A stretch of 32,212 nt of DNA from contig JAUUYO010000002.1 in NCBI GenBank assembly GCA_030590405.1, positions 1 to 32,212 of the forward strand, in the 5' to 3' direction. Shown in pieces: positions 8,401-14,913 of the stretch. A program made the translations under genes and the position numbers. Numbering within the stretch: the stretch's first letter is position 1; each line of letters starts with the position of its first letter. Source of the stretch: Kangiellaceae bacterium. Its GTDB lineage: Bacteria; Pseudomonadota; Gammaproteobacteria; Enterobacterales; Kangiellaceae. The notes under the pieces are model-generated. The model was given only the letters and a program-made list of their open reading frames with translations. It did not search any database and was not told where the DNA came from.

Positions 8401-9211
8401 GGAACTTGATATTAATACCACTGGTAGTCCCTTCAAATCCAGGAGCACCTACAGTATTGTGGTATAAACCATTTTTACCGAATTCACCATATCGGTATTT
8501 GAGATCTTGCTTTTTATCACGGAAACCACCGTTTTCACGAGCTCCAGACATTGCTGTTTGAAAGTAGTGCTTAGGCCTAAAATCATCCCAGCGCTGATGT
8601 GACCAGCCAATTCCAGGTGGACGACCTTCTGCAGGTGGAGTATCCAATGCACGCCCTAAATAGTCTTCTATTTCAGGTTTCCATGGGTTTTCAAAGTCAG
8701 TATTTGAAAACTTCATTGGTGCAGGCCAGATATCTTGGGATAAGAAATCTTCTAACATAACGCCATCAGGCACTTCGTCAGCATTTGCTGGCGCAGGCAT
8801 TGACACCCAGTTTTTTGGTTCTTTAGCATGCTTTTTTAACCTGTCCATGCCAAATTCTTCAAAACGTAACATCTGTTGCGAGAACTTAGTCGCGTTATAC
8901 AGAGGACTAGGAGTACCGTTTGTAGGTACATTAAAAACACCATTGGTGCGCTGATCAGCAGCCTGAAGTACGTTAGCTGAATGTGTATCTTCAACACTTT
9001 CAGTTTCACCGCCTTCAAAGGTTCCGGCATTTGCTTCAAAATGATCGTCAGGAACATCGCCAAAAATAGGCCCGGTTGGTAAGGATGGATCGTCTCCAGC
9101 CGTCTCAGCCGCTACGCTAATCGACACACAGAGTGTCGCACACAGCACAGCTTTAGAGATATGCGAAAGTCGCCACCCCTGGGTTTTAGGAATTTTTCTT
9201 TGAAATATCAT
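5471..9211 (-). CDS. Large secreted multicopper oxidase (possible Mn(II) oxidase, MofA/MnxG-like)
   Basis: Protein of 1246 residues with a Sec-type signal peptide (basic start, hydrophobic core about 19-34, cleavage near VAA). All four copper-ligand motifs are present: HEHNGH at 328-333, HWFHDH at 398-403, HPVHIH at 727-732, and HCHNTQHEDHAM at 786-797, giving the type 1 Cys787 and a Met797 axial ligand. The motif order and spacing are those of a laccase-like oxidase, with the active core in residues about 300-800. About 450 extra residues follow, with two C-X11-C pairs and a DYSPMWHIGFAHW segment whose function I cannot name. A loop DDDGDGQTD (609-617) fits a calcium-binding DxDxDGxxD pattern. 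At two to three times laccase length it resembles the long Mn-oxidase class, but substrate cannot be read from sequence; phenol, copper or iron oxidation are alternatives. GAGG lies upstream of the ATG. Confidence 0.9.
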   Translation of the reverse strand: MIFQRKIPKTQGWRLSHISKAVLCATLCVSISVAAETAGDDPSLPTGPIFGDVPDDHFEANAGTFEGGETESVEDTHSANVLQAADQRTNGVFNVPTNGTPSPLYNATKFSQQMLRFEEFGMDRLKKHAKEPKNWVSMPAPANADEVPDGVMLEDFLSQDIWPAPMKFSNTDFENPWKPEIEDYLGRALDTPPAEGRPPGIGWSHQRWDDFRPKHYFQTAMSGARENGGFRDKKQDLKYRYGEFGKNGLYHNTVGAPGFEGTTSGINIKFHPNMPIQDPKTLWTFDGTLPPKLLKAKYGEPLVMRHYNALPIDVSANQGFGVHTISTHEHNGHNPAESDGYANAFFFPGQFYDYRWPMTLAGSDSINTVAQDMRAGAPDGKGGIKKLPGDWHETMSTHWFHDHMLDFTAQNVYKGNAAMMNYYSALDRGNEKLDDGVNLRLPSGSAKDWGNRDYDVNLVLADKAWDRDGQLWFNPFNIKGFIGDVMTVNWLYDPYLEVRARRYRFRILNGSVSRYFKNVLVNEAGDRVPFHMVANDGNIMEHTVYFENGELPTHAIAERYDIIVDFSNFKDGDKLYFVNLMQHKSGQVTDKVVSLEDVLNGTYSPTAVDDDGDGQTDRWLDGDPVVGKFLEFRVKKYKGKDESMDPADYVVGKKKMIPIQRPTEEELAGALHRSFEFERQPTDEKPWVIETDGGKGVGMDPRRLSAAPTKNGGLEVWRLINSGTWSHPVHIHFEEGIILRRNGVAPPEWEQWARKDVYRIGPQPDSGAIVEIALRFREFAGTYMEHCHNTQHEDHAMLLRWDIENPGQTKLMPTPIPTWDGVSYVDSVALPTARTGDDVGQYGPILEPVDIWVRGAVVTELDNLKDTPLGDALSDPEPDNERGVITYPLTKGTNIDANGNATEVLFVLHDVSDQELADELGLSWAGKLTNTPVAATAEASVSESGHWTFYGDLPNPVWANPPCRVSDGTSNGVACENPDAIPDVNDNSTYSPLRRVNYGGTDVIFNAIIFQWGDQPWEHNRIDESCVSFPDLPANTTCMYNGNVWGGLHESGHVVALDTDSATPTISLKLHKSWTDGGDYLPYYVVVDTFPFGPSRAMGVPYVPKHAFLGEAAVPLVQFMPPAPIRPSYPPMPSDGNGVLGGGPFGSQVGVPSYFMPEDDYSPMWHIGFAHWLIPATDSVGVVKGLEQLKQLRSEGKIEIVEFPAPPQIGTDNYDFENPNSPHVVNCPTPMTVDTLIHTARNAGKF

Positions 9212-9262
9212 AATATAACCTCTTATGTTTGTGGGTTGTTAGCAAATATCAAATCGCGCAGC

Positions 9263-9291
9263 AATATACAAAAAATCCCCTTAAGTAATAA
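9263..9291 (-). promoter_or_regulatory. Candidate sigma-70 promoter of the multicopper oxidase gene
   Basis: On the minus strand TTATTA (9291-9286) and TATATT (9268-9263) are separated by 17 bases. The -10 element is good and the -35 weak, which would suit an activated promoter. The leader would be about 45 bases. Confidence 0.35.
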
Positions 9292-9571
9292 CGCCGGGTA
9301 GTTTGATCTCACATCTTTTTATAGCTTGGTTCGTGTTAATGCAAGTATCAGATAGATGTAGGTCAGCTAACTGAAAGTCACTTATGAATTCATATCAATT
9401 GCGTTCAATATAAATCCAAAGCGTTTGCGCCAAAATAAAAATCAACTTCCTACTAATTTAGTGCTTACTTCACATTAGATGATTTTCTATGGAATGAGCC
9501 AGCTTTCCAAATCAGCAACCTTGGTAAAAGTTGATTAGCTAAGACTAATGTAGCCAGACCAAATCTTTCAA

Positions 9572-9634
9572 GTGACAAGAAGTGACACAAGCTATTAACG
9601 CCCTTAATGTCACGCAATGTCACGCAATGTCACT
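9572..9634. repeat. Phased array of GTGACA (x2) and TGTCAC (x3) sites
   Basis: GTGACA occurs at 9572-9577 and 9582-9587; its reverse complement TGTCAC occurs at 9609-9614, 9619-9624 and 9629-9634. Within each group the spacing is exactly 10 bp, one helical turn, and the two groups face each other. The three right-hand copies are part of a longer unit AATGTCACGC. The array lies about 360-420 bp upstream of the oxidase start and about 100-160 bp past the end of the PLP-enzyme gene. Phased direct repeats of this kind are typical of OmpR/PhoB-type response-regulator sites, but the regulator is unknown. Confidence 0.7.
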
Positions 9635-9733
9635 CGACGCCTGTGTGGCAAAACATCGCACTACCTTGACATTGAGCAAAAAAGAAGCAATGGAGTTTTA
9701 TTTTTGACTGAGAATTATCTCAAATATAGCGCT

Positions 9734-11260
9734 TTAAAAATCATCCAGGCTTAAAATTAGAGCTTGTTCTTTTATGGGTGAATAATCACCGATGGTGGTA
9801 TCAAAATGATAATCTAATTCCCAATGATGAATATTCTCAACGATTTGGCTGATTGCATTGGCTATGAATCTTGCCTCATCATCTGTAGAGGTTGGGTGCA
9901 TCGAAATTCTGACCCAGCCCGGCTTACGACTTAAATCGCCTTCATCGATCTGACAAGTGATCTCATTTGATGTAGCTTTATCAACGCCTAACAGAATATG
10001 TCCATAAGTCCCGGCGCATGAGCATCCACCTCGGGTTTGGATACCAAAACGGTCGCTTAGTAAACGGACAATCAAATTAAAATGAATCTCCGGCAAATAA
10101 AACGAAACCACGCAAAGTCGATCTTTATGTTGATCATGAAGTATTTCTAACGAAGGGATTTTTCTTAGTTCTTCATATAAAATATCAACCAGCTGTTTTT
10201 CTCTGAGTCGGATATTCTCAGTGCCCATCTGCTCTTTAAGCTTAATGGCTAAAGCGGTACGTATCGTTTGCAAAAATCCAGGCGTGCCACCGTCTTCCCT
10301 GATTTCGATATCATCATAGAAATGATGCTTGCCCCAGGGATTTGTCCAGGTAACCGTGCCACCACCTGGATGATCAGGAATTTTATTGTTATAAAGCTTT
10401 TTATTAAAAACCAATACGCCTGAGCTACCGGGACCACCTAAGAATTTATGCGGTGAAAACATCACCGCATCCAGTCTTTCTAGCGGATCGACTGGATGCA
10501 TATCAATATCCACATAAGGCGCAGAAGCTGCAAAATCGATAAAACAATAACCACCATTTTGATGCATGGCTTTTGCCAATTGGCGATAATCGGTTTTAAT
10601 CCCGGTGACATTACTGCAGGCGGTAAAGGTACCAATTTTTAGTGGCCTGTCTTTATATTCTTGCAACAGGTTTTCGAGCGCACTGACATCGGGCAAACCA
10701 ACCTCATTCTCTGGAATTCGGATCACAGTAACCGCACACTCTTCCCAAGTGGTTTGATTGGAATGATGCTCCATATGAGTAATGAAAACTACCGGCTTTT
10801 CGCTCTCTTTAATTTCAAAGCGCCCCGCCCATTTTTCAGGAAGCTTAAGACCGAGAATACGTTGAAACTTATTAACCACTGCGGTCATACCCGCACCCGC
10901 ACAGATAAGCGCATCATCCTCACTGGCATTGACGTGTTTTTTTATTATTTGCTGAGCCTGATGATACAAATTAGTCATGGCACAACCAGTAAAACTCGCT
11001 TCAGTGTGAGTATTGGCGATCAACGGACCAATTTTACTGGTCATAAAGTCCTCAATCGGTTGATAAAGTCTGCCACTGGCGGTCCAGTCAGCATAGAGAA
11101 TTTTTTGACCAGCATGCTCAAGATCAATGCCAATGATATTTTGTCTGAAGGGTTTAAAGTAATCTTCTAGATTCATTTTTAATAATTCCTTGGTTCTTAT
11201 GGGTTCCAGCGCTGCGTAACTTTTGACTAGATCAAGAGCTGTTGATCTTTCATAGTTCAA
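9734..11260 (-). CDS. Class V aminotransferase-fold PLP enzyme, cysteine desulfurase-like (SufS/CsdA type)
   Basis: Protein of 508 residues. The PLP lysine is Lys272 in SPHKFLGGPG, the PLP-contacting Asp242 is in FIDFAAS, and histidines lie in THMEHHSN (162-166). A RGGCSCAG loop (Cys413, Cys415) stands where desulfurases carry their sulfur-accepting cysteine. This points to removal of sulfur from cysteine or a related beta-elimination, in the cytoplasm. It is longer than housekeeping SufS (about 400 residues) and has an insertion after the active-site lysine (TWTNPWGKHHF) plus a C-terminal tail, so it belongs to a less studied branch. The divergent DecR-like regulator supports a link to cysteine handling. 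The start is uncertain: an internal ATG at 11176 begins MNLEDYF, close to where the conserved domain starts, and has AAGGA upstream. Confidence 0.8.
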   Translation of the reverse strand: MNYERSTALDLVKSYAALEPIRTKELLKMNLEDYFKPFRQNIIGIDLEHAGQKILYADWTASGRLYQPIEDFMTSKIGPLIANTHTEASFTGCAMTNLYHQAQQIIKKHVNASEDDALICAGAGMTAVVNKFQRILGLKLPEKWAGRFEIKESEKPVVFITHMEHHSNQTTWEECAVTVIRIPENEVGLPDVSALENLLQEYKDRPLKIGTFTACSNVTGIKTDYRQLAKAMHQNGGYCFIDFAASAPYVDIDMHPVDPLERLDAVMFSPHKFLGGPGSSGVLVFNKKLYNNKIPDHPGGGTVTWTNPWGKHHFYDDIEIREDGGTPGFLQTIRTALAIKLKEQMGTENIRLREKQLVDILYEELRKIPSLEILHDQHKDRLCVVSFYLPEIHFNLIVRLLSDRFGIQTRGGCSCAGTYGHILLGVDKATSNEITCQIDEGDLSRKPGWVRISMHPTSTDDEARFIANAISQIVENIHHWELDYHFDTTIGDYSPIKEQALILSLDDF

Positions 11261-11340
11261 TAGCCCTTAACTATTATTTCACAAATTAATGAGAAAATTA
11301 TTCTGTATTTGGCTGATTTTACTGATATGCTAGTATATTA

Positions 11341-11356
11341 TTCTAATTTATTAGAA
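11341..11356. promoter_or_regulatory. Palindrome upstream of the Lrp/AsnC regulator, candidate operator
   Basis: TTCTAA and TTAGAA are perfect inverted arms around a TTTA centre, 29 bases before the regulator start and inside the divergent intergenic region. Lrp/AsnC proteins commonly bind AT-rich palindromes and regulate themselves, so this is a natural candidate for control of both genes. Confidence 0.5.
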
Positions 11357-11384
11357 ATTTAGAGATTTATTTTTTAGTGATATT

Positions 11385-11843
11385 ATGGATGTTTTTGACA
11401 AAAAGATTTTGACAATATTGCAACAAGACTGCACCGCATCGGTGAGTGATGTGGCAGAACAAGTGGGTCTGTCTACCACGCCTTGCTGGCGACGCATTCA
11501 GGCAATGGAAAAATCTGGCATAATTAAAGGCCGAGTGGCACTAACAGATCCGGAAAAATTAAATGTTGGATTAACCGTTTTTGTTATGGTGAAAACCAAT
11601 CAGCATAATCCAAAGTGGTTAGACAACTTTTCAAATACGATTAAAGAAATCCCTGAAATTATGGAATTTTATCGATTAAGTGGTGATGTCGATTATTTAT
11701 TACGAATTGTTGTACCCGACATGAAGGCATTCGATATGTTTTACAAAAAACTGATCACCCAGGCAGATTTTTCCGATATTAGCTCCAGTTTTGCAATGGA
11801 AGAAATAAAATATACCACACGATTACCATTAGATTATGTTTAA
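11385..11843 (+). CDS. decR: Lrp/AsnC-family regulator, DecR (YbaO)-like
   Basis: Protein of 152 residues. The N-terminal helix-turn-helix (about 5-60) has LQQDCTASVSDVAEQVGLST and the TTPCWRRI recognition helix. The C-terminal part (about 65-145) is the RAM ligand and oligomerisation domain, ending SSFAMEEIKYTTRLPL. From memory both halves, especially the TTPCW and SSFAME-IKYTT segments, closely match Escherichia coli DecR (YbaO), a cysteine-responsive activator of cysteine detoxification genes. It is transcribed away from the desulfurase-like gene and lies 39 bases before the putative outer-membrane protein, so it may control both. The DecR assignment is a family judgement; other Lrp paralogues such as BkdR-type proteins share part of the pattern. 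Confidence 0.85.
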   Translation: MDVFDKKILTILQQDCTASVSDVAEQVGLSTTPCWRRIQAMEKSGIIKGRVALTDPEKLNVGLTVFVMVKTNQHNPKWLDNFSNTIKEIPEIMEFYRLSGDVDYLLRIVVPDMKAFDMFYKKLITQADFSDISSSFAMEEIKYTTRLPLDYV

Positions 11844-11882
11844 ACAATTTATCATAATAATAAAAATACCGCAGAAGGATGC

Positions 11883-12962
11883 ATGCACAAATTAACTTTT
11901 CTTTTTTTCTTTTGTTTAGCGGGTTATTTTGGCTCGGTATTTGAGCTGCATTCGGCAGAAGAAAACCAGACTAATGAGCTTGTTGAAAAAAAACCAGAAT
12001 TTGAGCCGACAGAAGTAACTACGCCCGACGAAATACCACCCAACGAACCCGCTTCTCAAATCGAATTACAAACATCACAAGAAACGGATCAACTATCAAA
12101 CGACGGTATCGAAAATTCAAAAAATGCCATCTACCAAGGTGCGGTTGGTTTTGCTAATTGGGTGGATACATTTTTTGGTGATAGACAAGAACTGGAAGAC
12201 GCCAGTTATGATTATTTAAGGCTGGTTAATAGTCTGGTACTTCGAGAAGGTGAAAACCCAAAGTACCGAACGAGGATCAAAGCGAAAGTTCATCTGCCAC
12301 AATTTCGCAATAAGACCAGCTTGCTTTTTAGTAATGACAGCGCAACTTCAAATGATAATTTTGAATCTGAAGAAAATAAAAGAAACACTCTGAATGATGA
12401 TAATAACGAAAGTCTCTCTGCAGCGATCAACTATGAAACAGAAGTTTATGCAAAATCAAAATTTGATTTTCGTGTCGGAATAGATTCATCCATCGACACC
12501 TTTGCCTTTATCAAACACAGTATGCCACTATATGATAGCGAGGATCTGCAGATCCAAAATTTTAACTATTTATTTTGGGAAGAAGAGCAAGGGTTCGGTT
12601 TAAAAACCCAATTAGAGCTGAATAAGGTTCTCGACGAAAAAACTCTTTTCCGTTGGAAATACTCAATACTACGTGCAGAAAAAAGTGATGGTAATGAGTG
12701 GTATAACCGATTCTCATTGGTTAACCAAATATCCGAAGAGAGATGGATAGCCTATGAATTGGGGTTCAATGGTGATACCGTACATCGCTACAAGGTAGAA
12801 AATTATCGATTCTCTGTACGACTTAGAAGCCAGACATCGGTTGACTGGTTATATCTTGAAATTGAGCCAGAAATTCGATACATTAGAACCCCCGACTTCT
12901 TTCAAAGAGAGCTGATAGCCGGGCTTATTGTGAAATTAGAAGTTCAGTTTGAAAAAAACTAA
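11883..12962 (+). CDS. Secreted hypothetical protein, probable outer-membrane beta-barrel
   Basis: Protein of 359 residues that I do not recognise. Residues 1-24 look like a signal peptide with cleavage after HSA. Residues about 25-80 are acidic, proline-, threonine- and glutamine-rich and probably disordered. A helix-like segment NAIYQGAVGFANWVDTFFGD follows, then from about 110 alternating polar and hydrophobic stretches such as YRTRIKAKVHLP, KFDFRVGIDS and FRWKYSILRAE, typical of beta strands in an outer-membrane barrel. The asparagine- and serine-rich part about 150-180 would be a surface loop. It does not end in the usual aromatic residue. The start ATG follows AAGGA with only three bases between, which is tight. 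Co-transcription with the DecR-like regulator is likely from the 39-base gap. Confidence 0.65.
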   Translation: MHKLTFLFFFCLAGYFGSVFELHSAEENQTNELVEKKPEFEPTEVTTPDEIPPNEPASQIELQTSQETDQLSNDGIENSKNAIYQGAVGFANWVDTFFGDRQELEDASYDYLRLVNSLVLREGENPKYRTRIKAKVHLPQFRNKTSLLFSNDSATSNDNFESEENKRNTLNDDNNESLSAAINYETEVYAKSKFDFRVGIDSSIDTFAFIKHSMPLYDSEDLQIQNFNYLFWEEEQGFGLKTQLELNKVLDEKTLFRWKYSILRAEKSDGNEWYNRFSLVNQISEERWIAYELGFNGDTVHRYKVENYRFSVRLRSQTSVDWLYLEIEPEIRYIRTPDFFQRELIAGLIVKLEVQFEKN

Positions 12963-12990
12963 CCTCGAATTCAACTGATTATTTTAGGTT
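12951..12990 (-). terminator. Candidate intrinsic terminator after pmbA
   Basis: On the minus strand AACCT and AGGTT form a 5-bp stem around a 20-base loop, followed after two bases by seven T. The stem is short and starts at the pmbA stop, overlapping the 3' end of the convergent gene. Confidence 0.4.
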
Positions 12991-14360
12991 TAACTACCCG
13001 CAATCATCATTTCTGGCAGCAACCAGGAGCCAGTGAGCAAGCTGCTACGGCGATCATAATCATTGCCGATCGCGATAACATTGGCAAACATTTCTTTTAG
13101 ATTACCAGCGATAGTTATTTCCTGTACAAAAAATTGTATCTCACCATTTTCAACCCAAAAGCCGGAGGCGCCTCTCGAATAATCACCAGTGATCATGTTC
13201 ACCCCCTGCCCCATCATTTCGGTAACAATCAACCCGTTATTCATTTGTTTGACCATTTGTTCGAAACTCAGATCAGAGTTTGAAACATGCAGATTGTGTA
13301 CCCCACCACAATGGCTGGTCGGTTGCATATTCAGTTTTCTTGCCGAATAACTATTGAGTAAAAAAGTATTGACGATGCCGTCCTGTACGATCGCTTGTTC
13401 TTTAGTTGCGAGTCCTTCGTTATCATACCAGGTACTGGCTAATCCCTTTTTAATAAATGGTTTTTCTTGCATCGAAACAAAGTCTGGAAATATTTTGCTA
13501 TTTAAGCAGTCTAGCAAAAAAGACGATTTACGATAGATATTAGTACCGCTGATCGCCGCCTTAAAATTACCGATCAAAGAACGCGCCATTTCGGGAATAA
13601 ATAGAACTTTGGCTTTTTGAGTTTTTATTTGTCTGGCATTTAATCGCGCAATGGTTTTTTCTGCCGCTTTTTCACCAACAACTTTCCCCGTTTCTAGCCC
13701 ATCAGCATCGCGACTAATGGTGTACCAATGATCTCGCTGTTTGCCAAGATGATCTTCTGCGATTAATACGCAGCTTAAGCTGTGCCTGGTCGAGGGAGTA
13801 GCAGCTTTGAAGCCATGAGAGTTAGTGTAAAATCGAATATTGCGATGGCTACTAAAAGAACTTCCTTCGCTATTACTGATCTTGTCGCTAAAATCCAATC
13901 CATATGCTTCACATTCGAGCGCCTGTTGTTTGGCTGTTTCGGCGTTAATTCCCATAGGATGATCCAATTCTAAATCCATGGAATTTGTAGCCATTAATTC
14001 AGCATCGGCTAAGCCAGAACAGGGATCGGCCTGGGTATGCTTTGCGATATTGAGTGCGGCGTCCACCGCACCATGTAACGCTTTAATTGATAGATCGCTG
14101 GTAGTCGCGATGCCTTTTTGTTTTCCTAAATAAACGGTGATACCAAAGCTATTGTCACGATTGTACTCCAAGGTTTCAATTTCACGATTGCGTACCGAAA
14201 CACTGAGTCCAATATCCTTGCTAACTCCTACTTCAACCTGACTCGCACCTTTCTTTTTAGCGTAGTCAACGAGATCACCACAAGTCTGTTCAAAAAAATC
14301 AACTTCTTTTTTGATATCCATTTGATCCGCAGATGATGTTTGATTTATTTCTTGACTCAT
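12990..14360 (-). CDS. pmbA: PmbA/TldE, subunit of the TldD/TldE metalloprotease
   Basis: Protein of 456 residues, close to the usual family length. Recognisable family segments include VEVGVSKDIGLSVSVRNREI near residue 45, the SFGITVYLGKQKG strand, and in the C-terminal half NLHVSN, GLIVTEMMGQGVNMITGDYSRGASGFWVENGEI and the final GSWLLPEMMIAG. PmbA lacks the zinc motif of TldD and acts with it as a cytoplasmic heterodimeric peptidase that degrades unfolded peptides and matures peptides such as microcin B17. The gene is the last of the mreC-to-pmbA series, one base after darP. AGGA lies five to six bases upstream of the ATG. Confidence 0.95.
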   Translation of the reverse strand: MSQEINQTSSADQMDIKKEVDFFEQTCGDLVDYAKKKGASQVEVGVSKDIGLSVSVRNREIETLEYNRDNSFGITVYLGKQKGIATTSDLSIKALHGAVDAALNIAKHTQADPCSGLADAELMATNSMDLELDHPMGINAETAKQQALECEAYGLDFSDKISNSEGSSFSSHRNIRFYTNSHGFKAATPSTRHSLSCVLIAEDHLGKQRDHWYTISRDADGLETGKVVGEKAAEKTIARLNARQIKTQKAKVLFIPEMARSLIGNFKAAISGTNIYRKSSFLLDCLNSKIFPDFVSMQEKPFIKKGLASTWYDNEGLATKEQAIVQDGIVNTFLLNSYSARKLNMQPTSHCGGVHNLHVSNSDLSFEQMVKQMNNGLIVTEMMGQGVNMITGDYSRGASGFWVENGEIQFFVQEITIAGNLKEMFANVIAIGNDYDRRSSLLTGSWLLPEMMIAGS

Positions 14361-14361
14361 A

Positions 14362-14913
14362 TTATTCCTGATGAGATTGAGAACTATCTTTTAGATAACT
14401 CTTTATTTTATTAATTGCCAACTGTTTCTTTTGGGGCGTTTTTGCGTTATTGATATTTCTCAAAATCTGGCGCAAAGTTTGTCGTTTCAAAACAGGATTG
14501 TTAGACAAAAGCTCATCGATGTAGGCGTCACCACCCTCAATTAATTGATCGATAATTTCATTGTCAGAATTGTTACTTACTTGTTCAGCCTCTTGCTTTA
14601 AATGAAGACTTGTTTCGCCATTTAAAACCCCTCTGATCGCTTGCTCATCTTCGTTTCTTAAACATTTACCAATAAACATGATGTGGCGTTTTTTTGCCAG
14701 ATTGGTAGTGATTTTTTGATAATCCAACAAGCTTTTTAAAGTCACTTCTGATAAAGGTAATTCAGATAATTTTTTAACGCTCAATTCAGCCAACTCTAAA
14801 CCGAAATTTTTAATCGCTAAGGATTCGTTTTTTTGTTGTGTTTTACTGAGTGCATCAGAATCAGATTCTGCTTCTGACTCATATCGTTTACGATTAAATT
14901 TTTTGATCGCCAT
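14362..14913 (-). CDS. darP: DarP (YjgA, DUF615), ribosome biogenesis factor
   Basis: Protein of 183 residues, the same length as I recall for the Escherichia coli protein. Typical features are the basic N terminus (KKFNRKRYESEAE), the ELAELSVKKLSELPLSE segment, RHIMFIGKCLRNED, and the C-terminal basic helices RQTLRQILRNI. DarP associates with immature 50S subunits and aids late assembly. Its ATG overlaps the TAA of tldD by one base, indicating translational coupling. The pairing of darP with tldD and pmbA is common in Gammaproteobacteria; a functional link between them is not established. Confidence 0.93.
   Translation of the reverse strand: MAIKKFNRKRYESEAESDSDALSKTQQKNESLAIKNFGLELAELSVKKLSELPLSEVTLKSLLDYQKITTNLAKKRHIMFIGKCLRNEDEQAIRGVLNGETSLHLKQEAEQVSNNSDNEIIDQLIEGGDAYIDELLSNNPVLKRQTLRQILRNINNAKTPQKKQLAINKIKSYLKDSSQSHQE

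Larger units (their letters stand above)
9212..9733. other. 522-bp regulatory region between the PLP enzyme and the multicopper oxidase
   Basis: No credible gene was found. The part near 9212-9300 should hold the oxidase promoter and leader. The part at 9572-9634 holds the TGTCAC/GTGACA array. I searched by eye for a sigma-54 -24/-12 element toward the oxidase and found none. Confidence 0.6.

Noticed and set aside
5471..9211. Several open frames of 60-100 residues inside the oxidase gene on both strands
   Set aside because: They are shadows of the oxidase frame, with no start signals or recognisable motifs.
9572..9634. Reading the TGTCAC repeats as a CRISPR array or attachment site
   Set aside because: Units are only 6-10 bp with no spacers of CRISPR length, and there are no cas or integrase genes.
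9212..9733. Sigma-54 promoter for the oxidase
   Set aside because: No TGGCAC-N5-TTGC match on the minus strand; a TGGCA at 9656 on the plus strand lacks the -12 element.
10661..11170. Plus-strand 169-residue open frame opposite the PLP enzyme
   Set aside because: It is antisense to conserved catalytic segments of the PLP enzyme and shows no protein family features.
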